Shown here: piece by piece, positions 46,640 through 54,660 of the stretch
How the letters are laid out: the number at the start of each line of letters is the position of its first letter
Numbering within the stretch: the first letter of the stretch is position 1
Source: Kiritimatiellota bacterium B12222
Lineage (GTDB): Bacteria; Verrucomicrobiota; Kiritimatiellia; SS1-B-03-39; UBA6053
Direction of reading: 5' to 3'
Length of the DNA stretch: 64,000 nucleotides
Assembly: GCA_029719485.1 (NCBI GenBank)
Contig: CP120722.1
Coordinates: 992,001-1,056,000 of the forward strand
Notes under the pieces: generated by a model
What the model was told of the DNA's origin: nothing
Seen by the model: only the letters and a program-made list of their open reading frames with translations
The model's database searches: none
Translations under genes and position numbers: made by a program

Positions 46640-47527
46640 TTACACCATTTGACGGCACATGGGGAGTTGGGCGTCGATGCCGAGCCAGTTCGGGCTGGCA
46701 AGTTGGGTTTGTAGGGCTTGCCAGATGGGATCGAAATCTGCGCGGGTGACGCCGAGGGCACGGAAAATAGATACGGGTCGGTCTTCGAGATGGGTGAGGG
46801 ATCGCAAGTCGCTGGGGGAGGGGCGAAGTTCTTTTTCGCCCAAGACGGGGACTTGGGTGTATTCCCGTTGTCCGGCCGTGAGTGTTTCAAGTGCTCGAGT
46901 GAGGAGGGCTTGGGCTTCACCTACCGCAAATAGGGTGAGCATGAGATTGGCATCACCAAATCGTCCGGTTTGACGGGGAGAGTAGTCGTTGGGGGTTGAT
47001 GAAAAGGCTTCTCGAATCCACAACGCTTCCTCACTGGATATTTCAATGAGTGAATCATATTCTTGGTAGGCAAAACATTCGCCACTATCGCTGCGACCGC
47101 ATTGAAACCATTCACCCACCAGCAATCCGGCGTCTGGGGCGACCGTCCATGATTGTTGTTGATGGAAACGGCTGCCGGAATGGAGCACTAATGGATCTGG
47201 CAAAAATACGGTGCGAGCGCCGGGACCCACCTTTCCCCGGAGCTGTTGGGTGGTGGTGAGGTCTTGGTCATTTTTATAGACTCTACTGTTGGACTGGGTC
47301 CCTAAAAACAACTTGGCATTTTCTGTGCAGTCAATTTCGATTTCAACTTGATCACCTTGGACCATACCTCCGCCATAACTCGACATAATTAACGATACGG
47401 CCTGATCGGTAAAGTAAGGATGTAAAAATCGGATGGGGGAAATGCTCTCACAATCTACCAAACGGGTTTGACCGTGGGTTGAAATCACTTTTGCTTTACT
47501 GGGCTGAGGCCGGGAAGAGGTTTGCAT
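46640..47527 (-). CDS. ureD: Urease accessory protein UreD (UreH)
   Basis: A 295-aa protein on the strand opposite to the other urease genes. Family features: PIRFLHPYFTDQAVSLIMSSYGGGMVQGDQVEIEIDC near the N-terminus, NSRVYK, and LPDPLVLHSGSRFHQQQSW in the middle. UreD is the scaffold that joins UreF and UreG to urease. Its separation and inverted orientation imply its own promoter. The gene ends 40 bp from the convergent transporter gene. Confidence 0.9.
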   Translation of the reverse strand: MQTSSRPQPSKAKVISTHGQTRLVDCESISPIRFLHPYFTDQAVSLIMSSYGGGMVQGDQVEIEIDCTENAKLFLGTQSNSRVYKNDQDLTTTQQLRGKVGPGARTVFLPDPLVLHSGSRFHQQQSWTVAPDAGLLVGEWFQCGRSDSGECFAYQEYDSLIEISSEEALWIREAFSSTPNDYSPRQTGRFGDANLMLTLFAVGEAQALLTRALETLTAGQREYTQVPVLGEKELRPSPSDLRSLTHLEDRPVSIFRALGVTRADFDPIWQALQTQLASPNWLGIDAQLPMCRQMV

Positions 47528-47680
47528 GGGGTTACTTTGAAGGACATGGGCAAAGATACCAGCCTGGAACTTGGAAATTTCACGCGATCCTCAGGGGCGT
47601 GATTATACGGATACGCTTGACAGAAAAGCTGTAAAAGGTGAGAGTCTCGAGCTTATAACCCCCTATGTTAAGGATGATCT

Positions 47681-48109
47681 ATGAAAGTATCTACTTCCCT
47701 TTTAGTATTGATGACCGCTTGTTCTGCAACCTCACTTCTTCGCGCAGATGAAATGCCTGCGCAAATGCCTGATGCGGTAAAGGAAGGCGCAGCGAATATT
47801 AAAGATGCATTGAATGCGCATTGGGACCAACTCACAGAGTTCAGTGCAGAAAATACTGATAAATTAGTGGCAACAGTAAGTAAATCTGCTGATGAAATGA
47901 AGAAAAAAGCAGACGAGCTGATCGCCAGTTCAACTGATCTTTCCAAAGATGCCATCTCTGAATTCAACGAAGAGTGGACAGAATTTCAATCCGAGCTGAA
48001 AAAATTCAAACAGGATGCTCCAAAAGATTGGGGTGATGCCAAAGATGAGTTGCGTGATGCCTGGGAAGACCTGCAAGAATCCGTGATGGATCTTACCCAA
48101 AAGAAATAA
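47681..48109 (+). CDS. Small exported helical protein, unknown function
   Basis: A 142-aa protein. The N-terminus is a signal peptide (MKVSTSLLVLMTACSATSLLRA|D); the Cys at 14 could alternatively be a poor lipobox. The mature protein is almost entirely charged amphipathic helix with W and F at spaced positions (apolipoprotein-like: AHWDQLTEF, EEWTEFQSELKKF, RDAWEDLQESV). It may be a periplasmic stress or surface-coating protein. A perfect 12-bp terminator follows. Confidence 0.75.
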   Translation: MKVSTSLLVLMTACSATSLLRADEMPAQMPDAVKEGAANIKDALNAHWDQLTEFSAENTDKLVATVSKSADEMKKKADELIASSTDLSKDAISEFNEEWTEFQSELKKFKQDAPKDWGDAKDELRDAWEDLQESVMDLTQKK

Positions 48110-48131
48110 TTCCCTTCGATTTGCACAGCAT

Positions 48132-48164
48132 GAAAACCTGTAGATGCTACGGGTTTTCTTTCCC
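48132..48164 (+). terminator. Terminator between the small helical protein and deoC
   Basis: A 12-bp stem GAAAACCTGTAG/CTACGGGTTTTC with a 3-nt loop (one G-T pair), followed by a pyrimidine tract. It ends 17 nt before the deoC ATG, so it also forms part of the deoC leader. Confidence 0.8.
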
Positions 48165-48174
48165 TCTTATAGAT

Positions 48175-48858
48175 ATGAATCCACTTGCCAGCTATTTAGA
48201 TGTCGCCTTGTTAAAACCGGATATGACCGAAAAGGAAGTCATGGAGGGGGTGGAGCTCTGTCTGCCCTACCAACCCTGTACTTTTTGTGTGCGACCCTCC
48301 GATATTCCTTTGCTGAAACCTATTTGCCAGCAGAATCGAATTGGTCTGTGTGTGGTGTTAGGTTTTCCGCATGGCTGTCAGCTTACAGATTCCAAATTAG
48401 AAGAGGCCAAACTCTATGTCCGCTCCGGTGTGGATGAAATTGACATGGTGTGCAATGTGGGGTGGGTGCGTGCCGGACAGTGGAAAAAAGTCAAAGATGA
48501 GATTTCTGCAATCAGTTCATTTACACGTCCTGCCGGCGTTACGTTAAAAGTAATTTTTGAAACTTGTTTTTTGACGGACGCGGAAATTGAGAAATTGGTT
48601 GAAATTTGTATCGAAGCAAAAGCCGACTTTGTCAAAACCTCCACAGGGTTTAATGGTGAAGGGGCGCAGGATGCGCATGTGAAATTAATGTTAAGGACGG
48701 CCAATCGAAAAATTCAGGTGAAACCATCCGGAGGTATTCGCACGCCAGAGCGTGCAAAATCGTTGATCGAGCTGGGTGCTACACGTTTGGGAGTCGGCTA
48801 TGCTTCGGTTCCTGCATTGTGTGGAGATGAAAAAGCAGAGGAAGGTTCGGGCTACTGA
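48175..48858 (+). CDS. deoC: Deoxyribose-phosphate aldolase
   Basis: About 227 aa. The frame opens at 48121, inside a terminator hairpin, so I choose the ATG at 48175 that starts MNPLASYLDVALLKP. TIM-barrel aldolase: Schiff-base Lys in FVKTSTGF, second Lys in VKPSGGIR, and Asp in DEIDMVCNVG. It cleaves 2-deoxyribose-5-phosphate to glyceraldehyde-3-phosphate and acetaldehyde. Compared with the canonical LDHTLLKP start, this protein has LDVALLKP, a small departure. No clear Shine-Dalgarno. Confidence 0.92.
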   Translation: MNPLASYLDVALLKPDMTEKEVMEGVELCLPYQPCTFCVRPSDIPLLKPICQQNRIGLCVVLGFPHGCQLTDSKLEEAKLYVRSGVDEIDMVCNVGWVRAGQWKKVKDEISAISSFTRPAGVTLKVIFETCFLTDAEIEKLVEICIEAKADFVKTSTGFNGEGAQDAHVKLMLRTANRKIQVKPSGGIRTPERAKSLIELGATRLGVGYASVPALCGDEKAEEGSGY

Positions 48859-49018
48859 ACGGGTTGTTTTGGGGAAAAGGCCCCTGGTATGGAGCGATGA
48901 AATTTCAGAATCCCGCAAGAAGGGGGGGGATGCTGAGGGATTTCATTGGTCGATTTGGAAAATTCAACCCTTTTCTGCTTGCCTTTGCTGTTTATTCTTC
49001 ATAAATCTGCGCGCTCTT

Positions 49019-49060
49019 TGTCGGGACACGTTGTCCTGACGGTCACATAATTTGTGTGAT
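49019..49060 (+). promoter_or_regulatory. Structured 5' leader of rpsA
   Basis: Two hairpins precede the gene: GTCGGGAC/GTCCTGAC (49020-49040, one G-T pair) and TCACA-N7-TGTGA (49043-49059). No Shine-Dalgarno is present before the ATG at 49094. In E. coli the rpsA leader also lacks a strong Shine-Dalgarno, folds into hairpins and mediates autogenous control by S1, so a similar role is plausible here. Confidence 0.45.
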
Positions 49061-49093
49061 TTACTTCGAAAACTCAACCCCTGGTTCATATTT

Positions 49094-50836
49094 ATGACCG
49101 ATGCGATACAAGACGCAGTCGCCGACGACATGTCTGGCTTGACTGGTGCGCAGCTGGAAAAGCTGTACGAAAACTCCCTCAAGGAATTTAACGAAGGTTC
49201 CATTATTGAAGGTGAAATTGTTTATATCCGCCCGAACGACATCATGGTAGATGTTGGATACAAATCTGAAGGCGTGATCCCTAAAAGCGAATTTAAGAAA
49301 AACGAAGAATTCCAAATCGGTGACAAAATCGAAGTACTCTTAGAGCGCTTGGAAGATGACAACGGTATGGTGGTGCTCAGCAAACAGCGCGCCGAACTCC
49401 AGAAAAACTGGGAGAAAATTCTTTCCGATTATAATGAAGGCGACCTCATCGAAGGTGTGGTTGAAGGCCGTGTGAAAGGCGGAATGTTGGTAGATGTTGG
49501 TGTTGAAGCCTTCCTGCCAGGTTCTCAGATCGATCTCAGCCCTGTGAAAAACCCTGACGACTTCATTGGTGAAGTGGTTCAAGTCAAGATCATCAAGATC
49601 AACCTCGAACGTCGCAACATTGTCGTTTCTCGTCGTGAATTGCTCGAAGAGCAACGTCGTGAACAGAAACAGCACTTGCTCACCGAAATTGAAATCGGTC
49701 AAGTACGTAACGGTAAAGTGAAGAATATCACCGACTTCGGTGCTTTCATCGACTTGAACGGTATGGACGGACTCTTGCATATCACAGATATGAGCTGGGG
49801 CCGTATCAACCATCCTTCTGAAATGGTCAACATCGGCGACGAGCTGGAAGTAACTATTTTGGATGTCGATTACGAAAAAGAACGGGTATCTCTCGGTCTC
49901 AAACAACAGTCTGACAATCCTTGGCAGGAAATTGAAGCGAAATTCCCCATGGGACATCGCGTACACGGTAAAGTGGTCAACCTCATGCCTTACGGTGCGT
50001 TCATCGAACTCGAACCTGGCGTTGAAGGTTTGGTTCACGTTTCCGAACTGTCTTGGACCAAACGCATTGCTCGTGCTTCCGACGTCCTCAACTTGGGTGA
50101 CGAAGTCGACGCGATCGTTCTTTCCGTCAACAAAGACGAGAAGAAGATCTCCTTGGGCGTACGTCAAATCGAAGAAAACCCTTGGGAAATCTTTGCCAAC
50201 GGACATCCCATCGGATCCCACGTCGGTGGTACTGTTCGCAACTTCACCAACTACGGTGCATTCCTCGAATTGGAAGAAGGCGTAGACGGAATGATTCACG
50301 TTTCCGACATGAGCTGGACTCGCAAGATCAATCATCCTTCCGAAATGTTGGAGAAAGGTCAGCAGGTTGAAGCTGTGGTATTGGAAGTTGATCCTTCCAA
50401 CCAACGCATCAGCTTGGGTCTCAAACAGGCTCAGCCCGATCCTTGGAGTTCCATTGCCTCTAAATACGCTATCGGCCAATTGGTTGAAGGCAAAGTAGCC
50501 AAATTGGCTCAGTTTGGAGCATTCGTTGAACTCGAAGCCGGTATCGAAGGCCTCGTACATATTTCCCAGATTTCTGATCACCGGGTTGAAAAAGTTAAAG
50601 ACGTGTTGAACGTTGGCGACGAAGTCAAAGCGCGTATCGTGAAATTGGACGAAGTAGACCGTCGTATCGGTCTGAGCATCAAAGCGGCTGAATTGGCCGA
50701 TGATGAGTTCAGTCTCGACGACAGCATGCTCGAAGGGCTTCGTCCCGGAGAGGATCTGGTTGACCTCGGTTCTGCCTTCGATGACGCTTTCGGCGGCATG
50801 GAAGGACTGGAAGAATGGCATCCCGGCGATAAATAA
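49094..50836 (+). CDS. rpsA: 30S ribosomal protein S1
   Basis: About 580 aa. The frame opens upstream at 49052, but the ATG at 49094 gives the normal acidic N-terminus (MTDAIQDAVADDMSG). Six S1 (OB-fold) domains follow in tandem. The third to fifth have the typical G.V.....GAF..L..G..GL.H.S..SW core (for example NGKVKNITDFGAFIDLNGMDGLLHITDMSW). The C-terminus is acidic. S1 unwinds and holds mRNA on the small subunit. Codon use is visibly richer in GAA, CGT, AAC and ATC than in the neighbours, as for a highly expressed gene. Confidence 0.96.
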   Translation: MTDAIQDAVADDMSGLTGAQLEKLYENSLKEFNEGSIIEGEIVYIRPNDIMVDVGYKSEGVIPKSEFKKNEEFQIGDKIEVLLERLEDDNGMVVLSKQRAELQKNWEKILSDYNEGDLIEGVVEGRVKGGMLVDVGVEAFLPGSQIDLSPVKNPDDFIGEVVQVKIIKINLERRNIVVSRRELLEEQRREQKQHLLTEIEIGQVRNGKVKNITDFGAFIDLNGMDGLLHITDMSWGRINHPSEMVNIGDELEVTILDVDYEKERVSLGLKQQSDNPWQEIEAKFPMGHRVHGKVVNLMPYGAFIELEPGVEGLVHVSELSWTKRIARASDVLNLGDEVDAIVLSVNKDEKKISLGVRQIEENPWEIFANGHPIGSHVGGTVRNFTNYGAFLELEEGVDGMIHVSDMSWTRKINHPSEMLEKGQQVEAVVLEVDPSNQRISLGLKQAQPDPWSSIASKYAIGQLVEGKVAKLAQFGAFVELEAGIEGLVHISQISDHRVEKVKDVLNVGDEVKARIVKLDEVDRRIGLSIKAAELADDEFSLDDSMLEGLRPGEDLVDLGSAFDDAFGGMEGLEEWHPGDK

Positions 50837-50856
50837 TCCCGGAAGTCATTCCATTG

Positions 50857-50890
50857 AAAAACGCCTCGCTTCATTGCGGGGCGTTTTTTT
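50857..50890 (+). terminator. rpsA terminator
   Basis: Nine-base-pair stem ACGCCTCGC/GCGGGGCGT (one T-G pair) between A5 and T7 runs. In the remaining 270 bp before sucC I see no gene. Confidence 0.9.
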
Positions 50891-51164
50891 GTGGGTATCG
50901 TTTAGGTAGGTGAGGCGTAAGTCTGAGCTCTGGGGAAGGAAGGTTGAGGCGTTTATGAACGCAAAGTACCCCCTCTGGGAGGAATGTGCAGAGAAGTGTG
51001 GGGATTCGTATCTGATAGCAGTAGATGGGTTAAGTGGGTGAGTAAATGTGACAATATTGTGCAAATAAGCATGTGTTCTCTATGAGGATTTAGGTTTGTA
51101 CTTGCAGGTTACCTATTTGTAGTTTAGCCATTCATAGCGATTTTATTAACCGAACAGGAAATTT

Positions 51165-52304
51165 ATGAACATACATGAATATCAAGCGAAAGGGTTGTTT
51201 AAGGCAGCCGGAATTCCAGTGCCGGAGGGTCGCCTTGCGTTGACTGTCCAAGAGGCTGTGGATGCATTTGAAGAATTAGGCGGCTCTTTGGTCGCAGTGA
51301 AAGCACAGGTCCACGTAGGCGGCCGTGGTAAGGCTGGTGGCGTAAAGCTCGCCCGTAGTGCGGAAGAAGTGAAAGAGGCGGCTGAAGCCATCTTGGGCAT
51401 GGACATCAAAGGGCACACTGTGCACCGTCTGTGGATCGAAAAGGGCAGCGACATCAAAAAAGAAGCCTACCTTTCTGTGATTCTTGAGCGTTCCGAGAAA
51501 ACCATTTCTTTCATTGCCTCTGCGGAAGGCGGAATGGATATTGAAGAAGTGGCGGACAAAACGCCTGAAAAGATTTTGATGTTCGGATCTAAAGATTATT
51601 CTTTTCCCGAAGAAGATGCCAAAAAAGCTGCGGTAGAACTGTTTGGTGGTGAAGGAGCTGAAGGTGCGTTAGAAATTATGCGCAAATTGTTCGCTCTCTA
51701 CATCGATAAAGATTTACAGATGGCGGAAATTAATCCTTTGGTACTGACCGGTGCTGGCGATGTGATCGCACTCGATGGCAAAATCACCATCGACGACAAT
51801 GCCATGATGCGTCAGGCTGACTTGGGCGACTTGCGCGACATGAAAGAAGAAAACCCGGCAGAACTCGAAGCCAAAGAAAAAGGCCTGGCCTTTATTCAAT
51901 TGGACGGGGACATTGGCTGTATGGTCAATGGTGCCGGGCTGGCGATGGCGACCCTCGACATGATTAACCTCTATGGCGGTGATCCTGCAAACTTCCTGGA
52001 TGTGGGTGGAAGCTCTAATCCTGAAAAAGTGGTTCACGCCTTTCGTTTCATCTTAGGTGGCGGAAATGTGAAAGCGGTTTTGATCAACATCTTCGGCGGA
52101 ATTACCCGTTGTGATGATATTGCGAAAGGGATTTTAAAAGCCTTCGACACGATGGACATTAACGTGCCGGTGGTGGTTCGCCTCGCGGGAACCAACGCCA
52201 AAGAAGGTAATGAGTTGCTGAAAGGTTCTAAATTGGTGCCTGCAGAAACCTTCTCTGAAGCTGTTCAAAAAACCATTGCCTTGGGCAAAGGAGAAAACGC
52301 ATGA
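51165..52304 (+). CDS. sucC: Succinyl-CoA synthetase beta subunit (ADP-forming)
   Basis: A 379-aa ATP-grasp protein. N-terminal [20 protein letters not shown] and [19 protein letters not shown] (nucleotide-binding loop), AEINPLVLT (metal/substrate) and [13 protein letters not shown] ... [13 protein letters not shown] in the CoA-ligase-like C-terminal half. With SucD it interconverts succinyl-CoA and succinate with substrate-level ATP formation in the TCA cycle. CAGGAAATTT precedes the start. It overlaps sucD by 4 bp. Confidence 0.97.
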   Translation: MNIHEYQAKGLFKAAGIPVPEGRLALTVQEAVDAFEELGGSLVAVKAQVHVGGRGKAGGVKLARSAEEVKEAAEAILGMDIKGHTVHRLWIEKGSDIKKEAYLSVILERSEKTISFIASAEGGMDIEEVADKTPEKILMFGSKDYSFPEEDAKKAAVELFGGEGAEGALEIMRKLFALYIDKDLQMAEINPLVLTGAGDVIALDGKITIDDNAMMRQADLGDLRDMKEENPAELEAKEKGLAFIQLDGDIGCMVNGAGLAMATLDMINLYGGDPANFLDVGGSSNPEKVVHAFRFILGGGNVKAVLINIFGGITRCDDIAKGILKAFDTMDINVPVVVRLAGTNAKEGNELLKGSKLVPAETFSEAVQKTIALGKGENA

Positions 52305-53176
52305 GTATTTTAATTGATGAAAACACAAAAGTGATTGTGCAGGGCATTACCGGCCGTGATGGTTCGTTCCATACTGGACAAATGATTGAATATGGCACCA
52401 ACATTGTGGGAGGCGTCACACCTGGTAAAGGTGGGCAAATCGCAATGGGTAAACCTGTTTTTAATTCCGTACAGGAAGCTAAAGATGCCGTAGGTGTAGA
52501 TGCGACTGTTATCTATGTACCTGCAAAATTTGCCAAAGGTGCGGTGCAGGAAGCCATTGATGCGGACATTCCCTTGATCATCTGTATCACTGAAGGTGTG
52601 CCGGTGAACGACATGGTTGGTTTGTACCATCAAGTGAAAGCAAAAGGGTTGAAAATGATCGGGCCGAACTGTCCCGGTTTGATTAGTCCTGGAAAAAGCA
52701 AAATCGGCATTATGCCCGGAAGCATCTGCATTCCTGGTAAAGTGGGCGTGATTAGTCGCTCAGGTACGTTGACCTACGAGATTGTGCATGCCCTCACCAC
52801 GCAGGGGATCGGACAATCGACCTGTGTCGGTATTGGTGGAGATCCCATTGTGGGCTCTAACTTCCGTGATATCTTGGCTGAGTTTGATAAAGATCCTGAA
52901 ACGGAAGCGGTGGTATTGATTGGTGAAATTGGTGGTGATGAAGAAGAAAAAACCGCGGCCTACATCAAAGAAAACATTTCCACTCCTGTGTTTGCGTACA
53001 TTGTAGGGGCTTCTGCCCCAGAAGGACGTACCATGGGGCATGCCGGTGCAATTGTCTCTGGAAACGTAGGCACGGCCGCAACCAAACAGAAAGCCTTCCG
53101 CGAAGCGGGAGTGCCTGTGGCCAACACGCTGGATGAAATGGCGTCGATGGTAGCAGAAAAATTTGGTAAAGCTTAA
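52301..53176 (+). CDS. sucD: Succinyl-CoA synthetase alpha subunit
   Basis: A 291-aa protein. CoA-binding Rossmann domain with [35 protein letters not shown], then [24 protein letters not shown] and the phosphorylated active-site His in GHAGAIVSG near residue 247. Standard length. A terminator follows the stop. Confidence 0.97.
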   Translation: MSILIDENTKVIVQGITGRDGSFHTGQMIEYGTNIVGGVTPGKGGQIAMGKPVFNSVQEAKDAVGVDATVIYVPAKFAKGAVQEAIDADIPLIICITEGVPVNDMVGLYHQVKAKGLKMIGPNCPGLISPGKSKIGIMPGSICIPGKVGVISRSGTLTYEIVHALTTQGIGQSTCVGIGGDPIVGSNFRDILAEFDKDPETEAVVLIGEIGGDEEEKTAAYIKENISTPVFAYIVGASAPEGRTMGHAGAIVSGNVGTAATKQKAFREAGVPVANTLDEMASMVAEKFGKA

Positions 53177-53190
53177 AAATAAGTCTCGCC

Positions 53191-53219
53191 AAAGGCCCCT
53201 TCGGGGGCCTATTTTTTTG
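53191..53219 (+). terminator. sucCD terminator
   Basis: Stem AGGCCCC/GGGGCCT with a short loop containing TTCG, followed by ATTTTTTT. Confidence 0.92.
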
Positions 53220-53242
53220 CCTATAACAAAAGGAGATATTAT

Positions 53243-53395
53243 ATGACTGATTCCGATATTCAAATCGACGAAGCCCCTAAAGTTCCTAAATCCAAAGGTG
53301 GAATTCCCGCGTGGATGGTTGCCATGGTTATCCTGGGATTTGTGTGTTATTTATGCGTACTGTGTATGCAGTTTATGGAGTTGAGTTCCATGTGA
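53243..53395 (+). CDS. 50-aa single-pass membrane protein
   Basis: A short gene with a near-perfect AAAAGGAGAT ribosome binding site 8 nt before its ATG. The product has an acidic/Pro-Lys N-terminal part (MTDSDIQIDEAPKVPKSKGG), one TM helix (about 22-43: IPAWMVAMVILGFVCYLCVL...) containing cysteines, and a short tail MELSSM. It lies between sucCD and tRNA-Asp. The ribosome binding site and the clean cytoplasm-TM layout argue that it is expressed. Function unknown; small subunits of respiratory or TCA membrane complexes have this look. Confidence 0.65.
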   Translation: MTDSDIQIDEAPKVPKSKGGIPAWMVAMVILGFVCYLCVLCMQFMELSSM

Positions 53396-53523
53396 GGAAG
53401 GCTGAAAAGCTGCCCATTTCTCATGTAGAACAAGGCTTAATTCCCTAATTGAAATTTTTTTGCAAATTGGGGTTGCCACATGACGATTCTTCAGGCATAA
53501 CCACGCACCTCGAAACGCTTTTC

Positions 53524-53600
53524 GGGGTCTTAGCTCAATTGGTTAGAGCGTCGGCCTGTCACGCCGAAGGTTGCGGGTTCAAGTCCCGTAGATCCCGCCA
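53524..53600 (+). tRNA. tRNA-Asp (anticodon GUC)
   Basis: Full cloverleaf: acceptor GGGGTCT/AGATCCC, D-arm TAGCTCAATTGGTTAGAGC, anticodon stem around CTGTCAC (anticodon GTC), T-arm GCGGGTTCAAGTCCCGT, discriminator G and an encoded CCA. It is followed at once by GCCATT/AATGGC and AACCCTCAG/CTGAGGGTT hairpins with a T run, and then by the GIY-YIG tandem array. Confidence 0.97.
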
Positions 53601-53611
53601 TTTTAAATGGC

Positions 53612-53640
53612 AACCCTCAGTTAACGCTGAGGGTTTTTTT
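53612..53640 (+). terminator. tRNA-Asp terminator, copied at the end of every array unit
   Basis: Perfect 9-bp stem AACCCTCAG/CTGAGGGTT with loop TTAACG and T7. Identical copies follow each tRNA-tail copy near 53986-54014, 54360-54388 and 54735-54760. Confidence 0.92.
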
Positions 53641-53665
53641 ATGTGTTACCGATGAGTTTGATTTT

Positions 53666-53911
53666 ATGATTACCATATATGTATTAGAAGGCCTCTCTAC
53701 CGGGAGGCGGTATGTAGGTATCACAAATCATTTGTCGAGGAGGCTTGAGGAGCACCAAGCAAAAAAGACAAAAGGCGGTCAGTTGCTCGGAGAATTTAAA
53801 GTCTTGTACACGGAACATGCGGAAGATTATAAATCTGCACGTGTACGGGAAAAATGGTTAAAAAGCGGACAGGGTCGCGAATGGTTGTTGGATCAATTTC
53901 CCCGTGAATAG
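53666..53911 (+). CDS. Small GIY-YIG endonuclease, array copy 1
   Basis: An 81-aa stand-alone GIY-YIG domain. The motif appears as IYVLEG (GIY position) at 4-9 and YVGIT (YIG position) at 16-20, with 8-9 residues between. The family Arg lies in SRRLEEHQ (24-31) and the metal-ligand Glu in VREKWLKSG (60-68). The catalytic set thus looks complete. Such single-domain proteins (UvrC N-terminal relatives, UPF0213-like) are nucleases or of unknown role. The start ATG is preceded by GATGAGTTTGATTTT with no strong Shine-Dalgarno, and the gene lies after the tRNA terminator, so expression may need read-through or a promoter inside the unit. Confidence 0.88.
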   Translation: MITIYVLEGLSTGRRYVGITNHLSRRLEEHQAKKTKGGQLLGEFKVLYTEHAEDYKSARVREKWLKSGQGREWLLDQFPRE

Positions 53912-54039
53912 CGTTCAAGCCTGCCTACGGCAGATAAATCCCGCTTGTGCGCCGTAGGCGCATAGATCCCGCCATTTTAAATGGCAACCCTCAGTTAACG
54001 CTGAGGGTTTTTTTATGTGTTACCGATGAGTTTGATTTT

Positions 54040-54285
54040 ATGATTACCATATATGTATTAGAAGGCCTCTCTACCGGGAGGCGGTATGTAGGTATCACAA
54101 ATCATTTGTCGAGGAGGCTTGAGGAGCACCAAGCAAAAAAGACAAAAGGCGGTCAGTTGCTCGGAGAATTTAAAGTCTTGTTCACGGAACATGCGGAAGA
54201 TTATAAATCTGCACGTGTACGGGAAAAATGGTTAAAAAGCGGACAGGGTCGCGAATGGTTGTTGGATCAATTTCCCCGTGAATAG
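54040..54285 (+). CDS. Small GIY-YIG endonuclease, array copy 2
   Basis: An 81-aa protein identical to copy 1 except for one Tyr-to-Phe change in KVL(Y/F)TEH. An in-frame extension to 53947 runs through the tRNA-tail and terminator copy and is not credible, so I start at the same ATG as in copy 1. All presumed catalytic residues are kept, which suggests selection or very recent copying. Confidence 0.85.
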   Translation: MITIYVLEGLSTGRRYVGITNHLSRRLEEHQAKKTKGGQLLGEFKVLFTEHAEDYKSARVREKWLKSGQGREWLLDQFPRE

Positions 54286-54414
54286 CGTTCAAGCCTGCCT
54301 ACGGCAGATAAATCCCGCTTGTGCGCCGTAGGCGCATAGATCCCGCCATTTTATTATGGCAACCCTCAGTTAACGCTGAGGGTTTTTTTATGTGTTACCG
54401 ATGAGTTTGATTTT

Positions 54415-54660
54415 ATGATTACCATATATGTATTAGAAGGCCTCTCTACCGAGAGGCGGTATGTAGGTATCACAAATCATTTGTCGAGGAGGCTTGAGGA
54501 GCACCAAGCAAAAAAGACAAAAGGCGGTCAGTTGCTCGGAGAATTTAAAGTCTTGTACACGGAACATGCGGAAGATTATAAATCTGCACGTGTACGGGAA
54601 AAATGGTTAAAAAGCGGACAGGGTCGCGAATGGTTGTTGGATCAATTTCCCCGTGAATAG
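54415..54660 (+). CDS. Small GIY-YIG endonuclease, array copy 3
   Basis: An 81-aa protein, identical to copy 1 except Gly-to-Glu in LST(G/E)RRYVG, next to the YIG motif. The unit is preceded by a tRNA tail with one extra base in the GCCATT hairpin. After it comes a final tRNA tail plus terminator, and then unrelated sequence. Confidence 0.85.
   Translation: MITIYVLEGLSTERRYVGITNHLSRRLEEHQAKKTKGGQLLGEFKVLYTEHAEDYKSARVREKWLKSGQGREWLLDQFPRE

Noticed and set aside
48776-49039. 87-codon ORF overlapping the end of deoC
   Set aside because: It shares most of its length with deoC in another frame and extends into the rpsA leader hairpins.
49340-50821. 493-codon minus-strand ORF antisense to rpsA
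   Set aside because: Long antisense frames arise from the biased codon use of highly expressed genes; rpsA on the other strand is certain.
53449-53655. 68-codon ORF across tRNA-Asp
   Set aside because: It is the translation of the tRNA itself (AQLVRASACHAEGCGFKSRRSRH), a common false gene.
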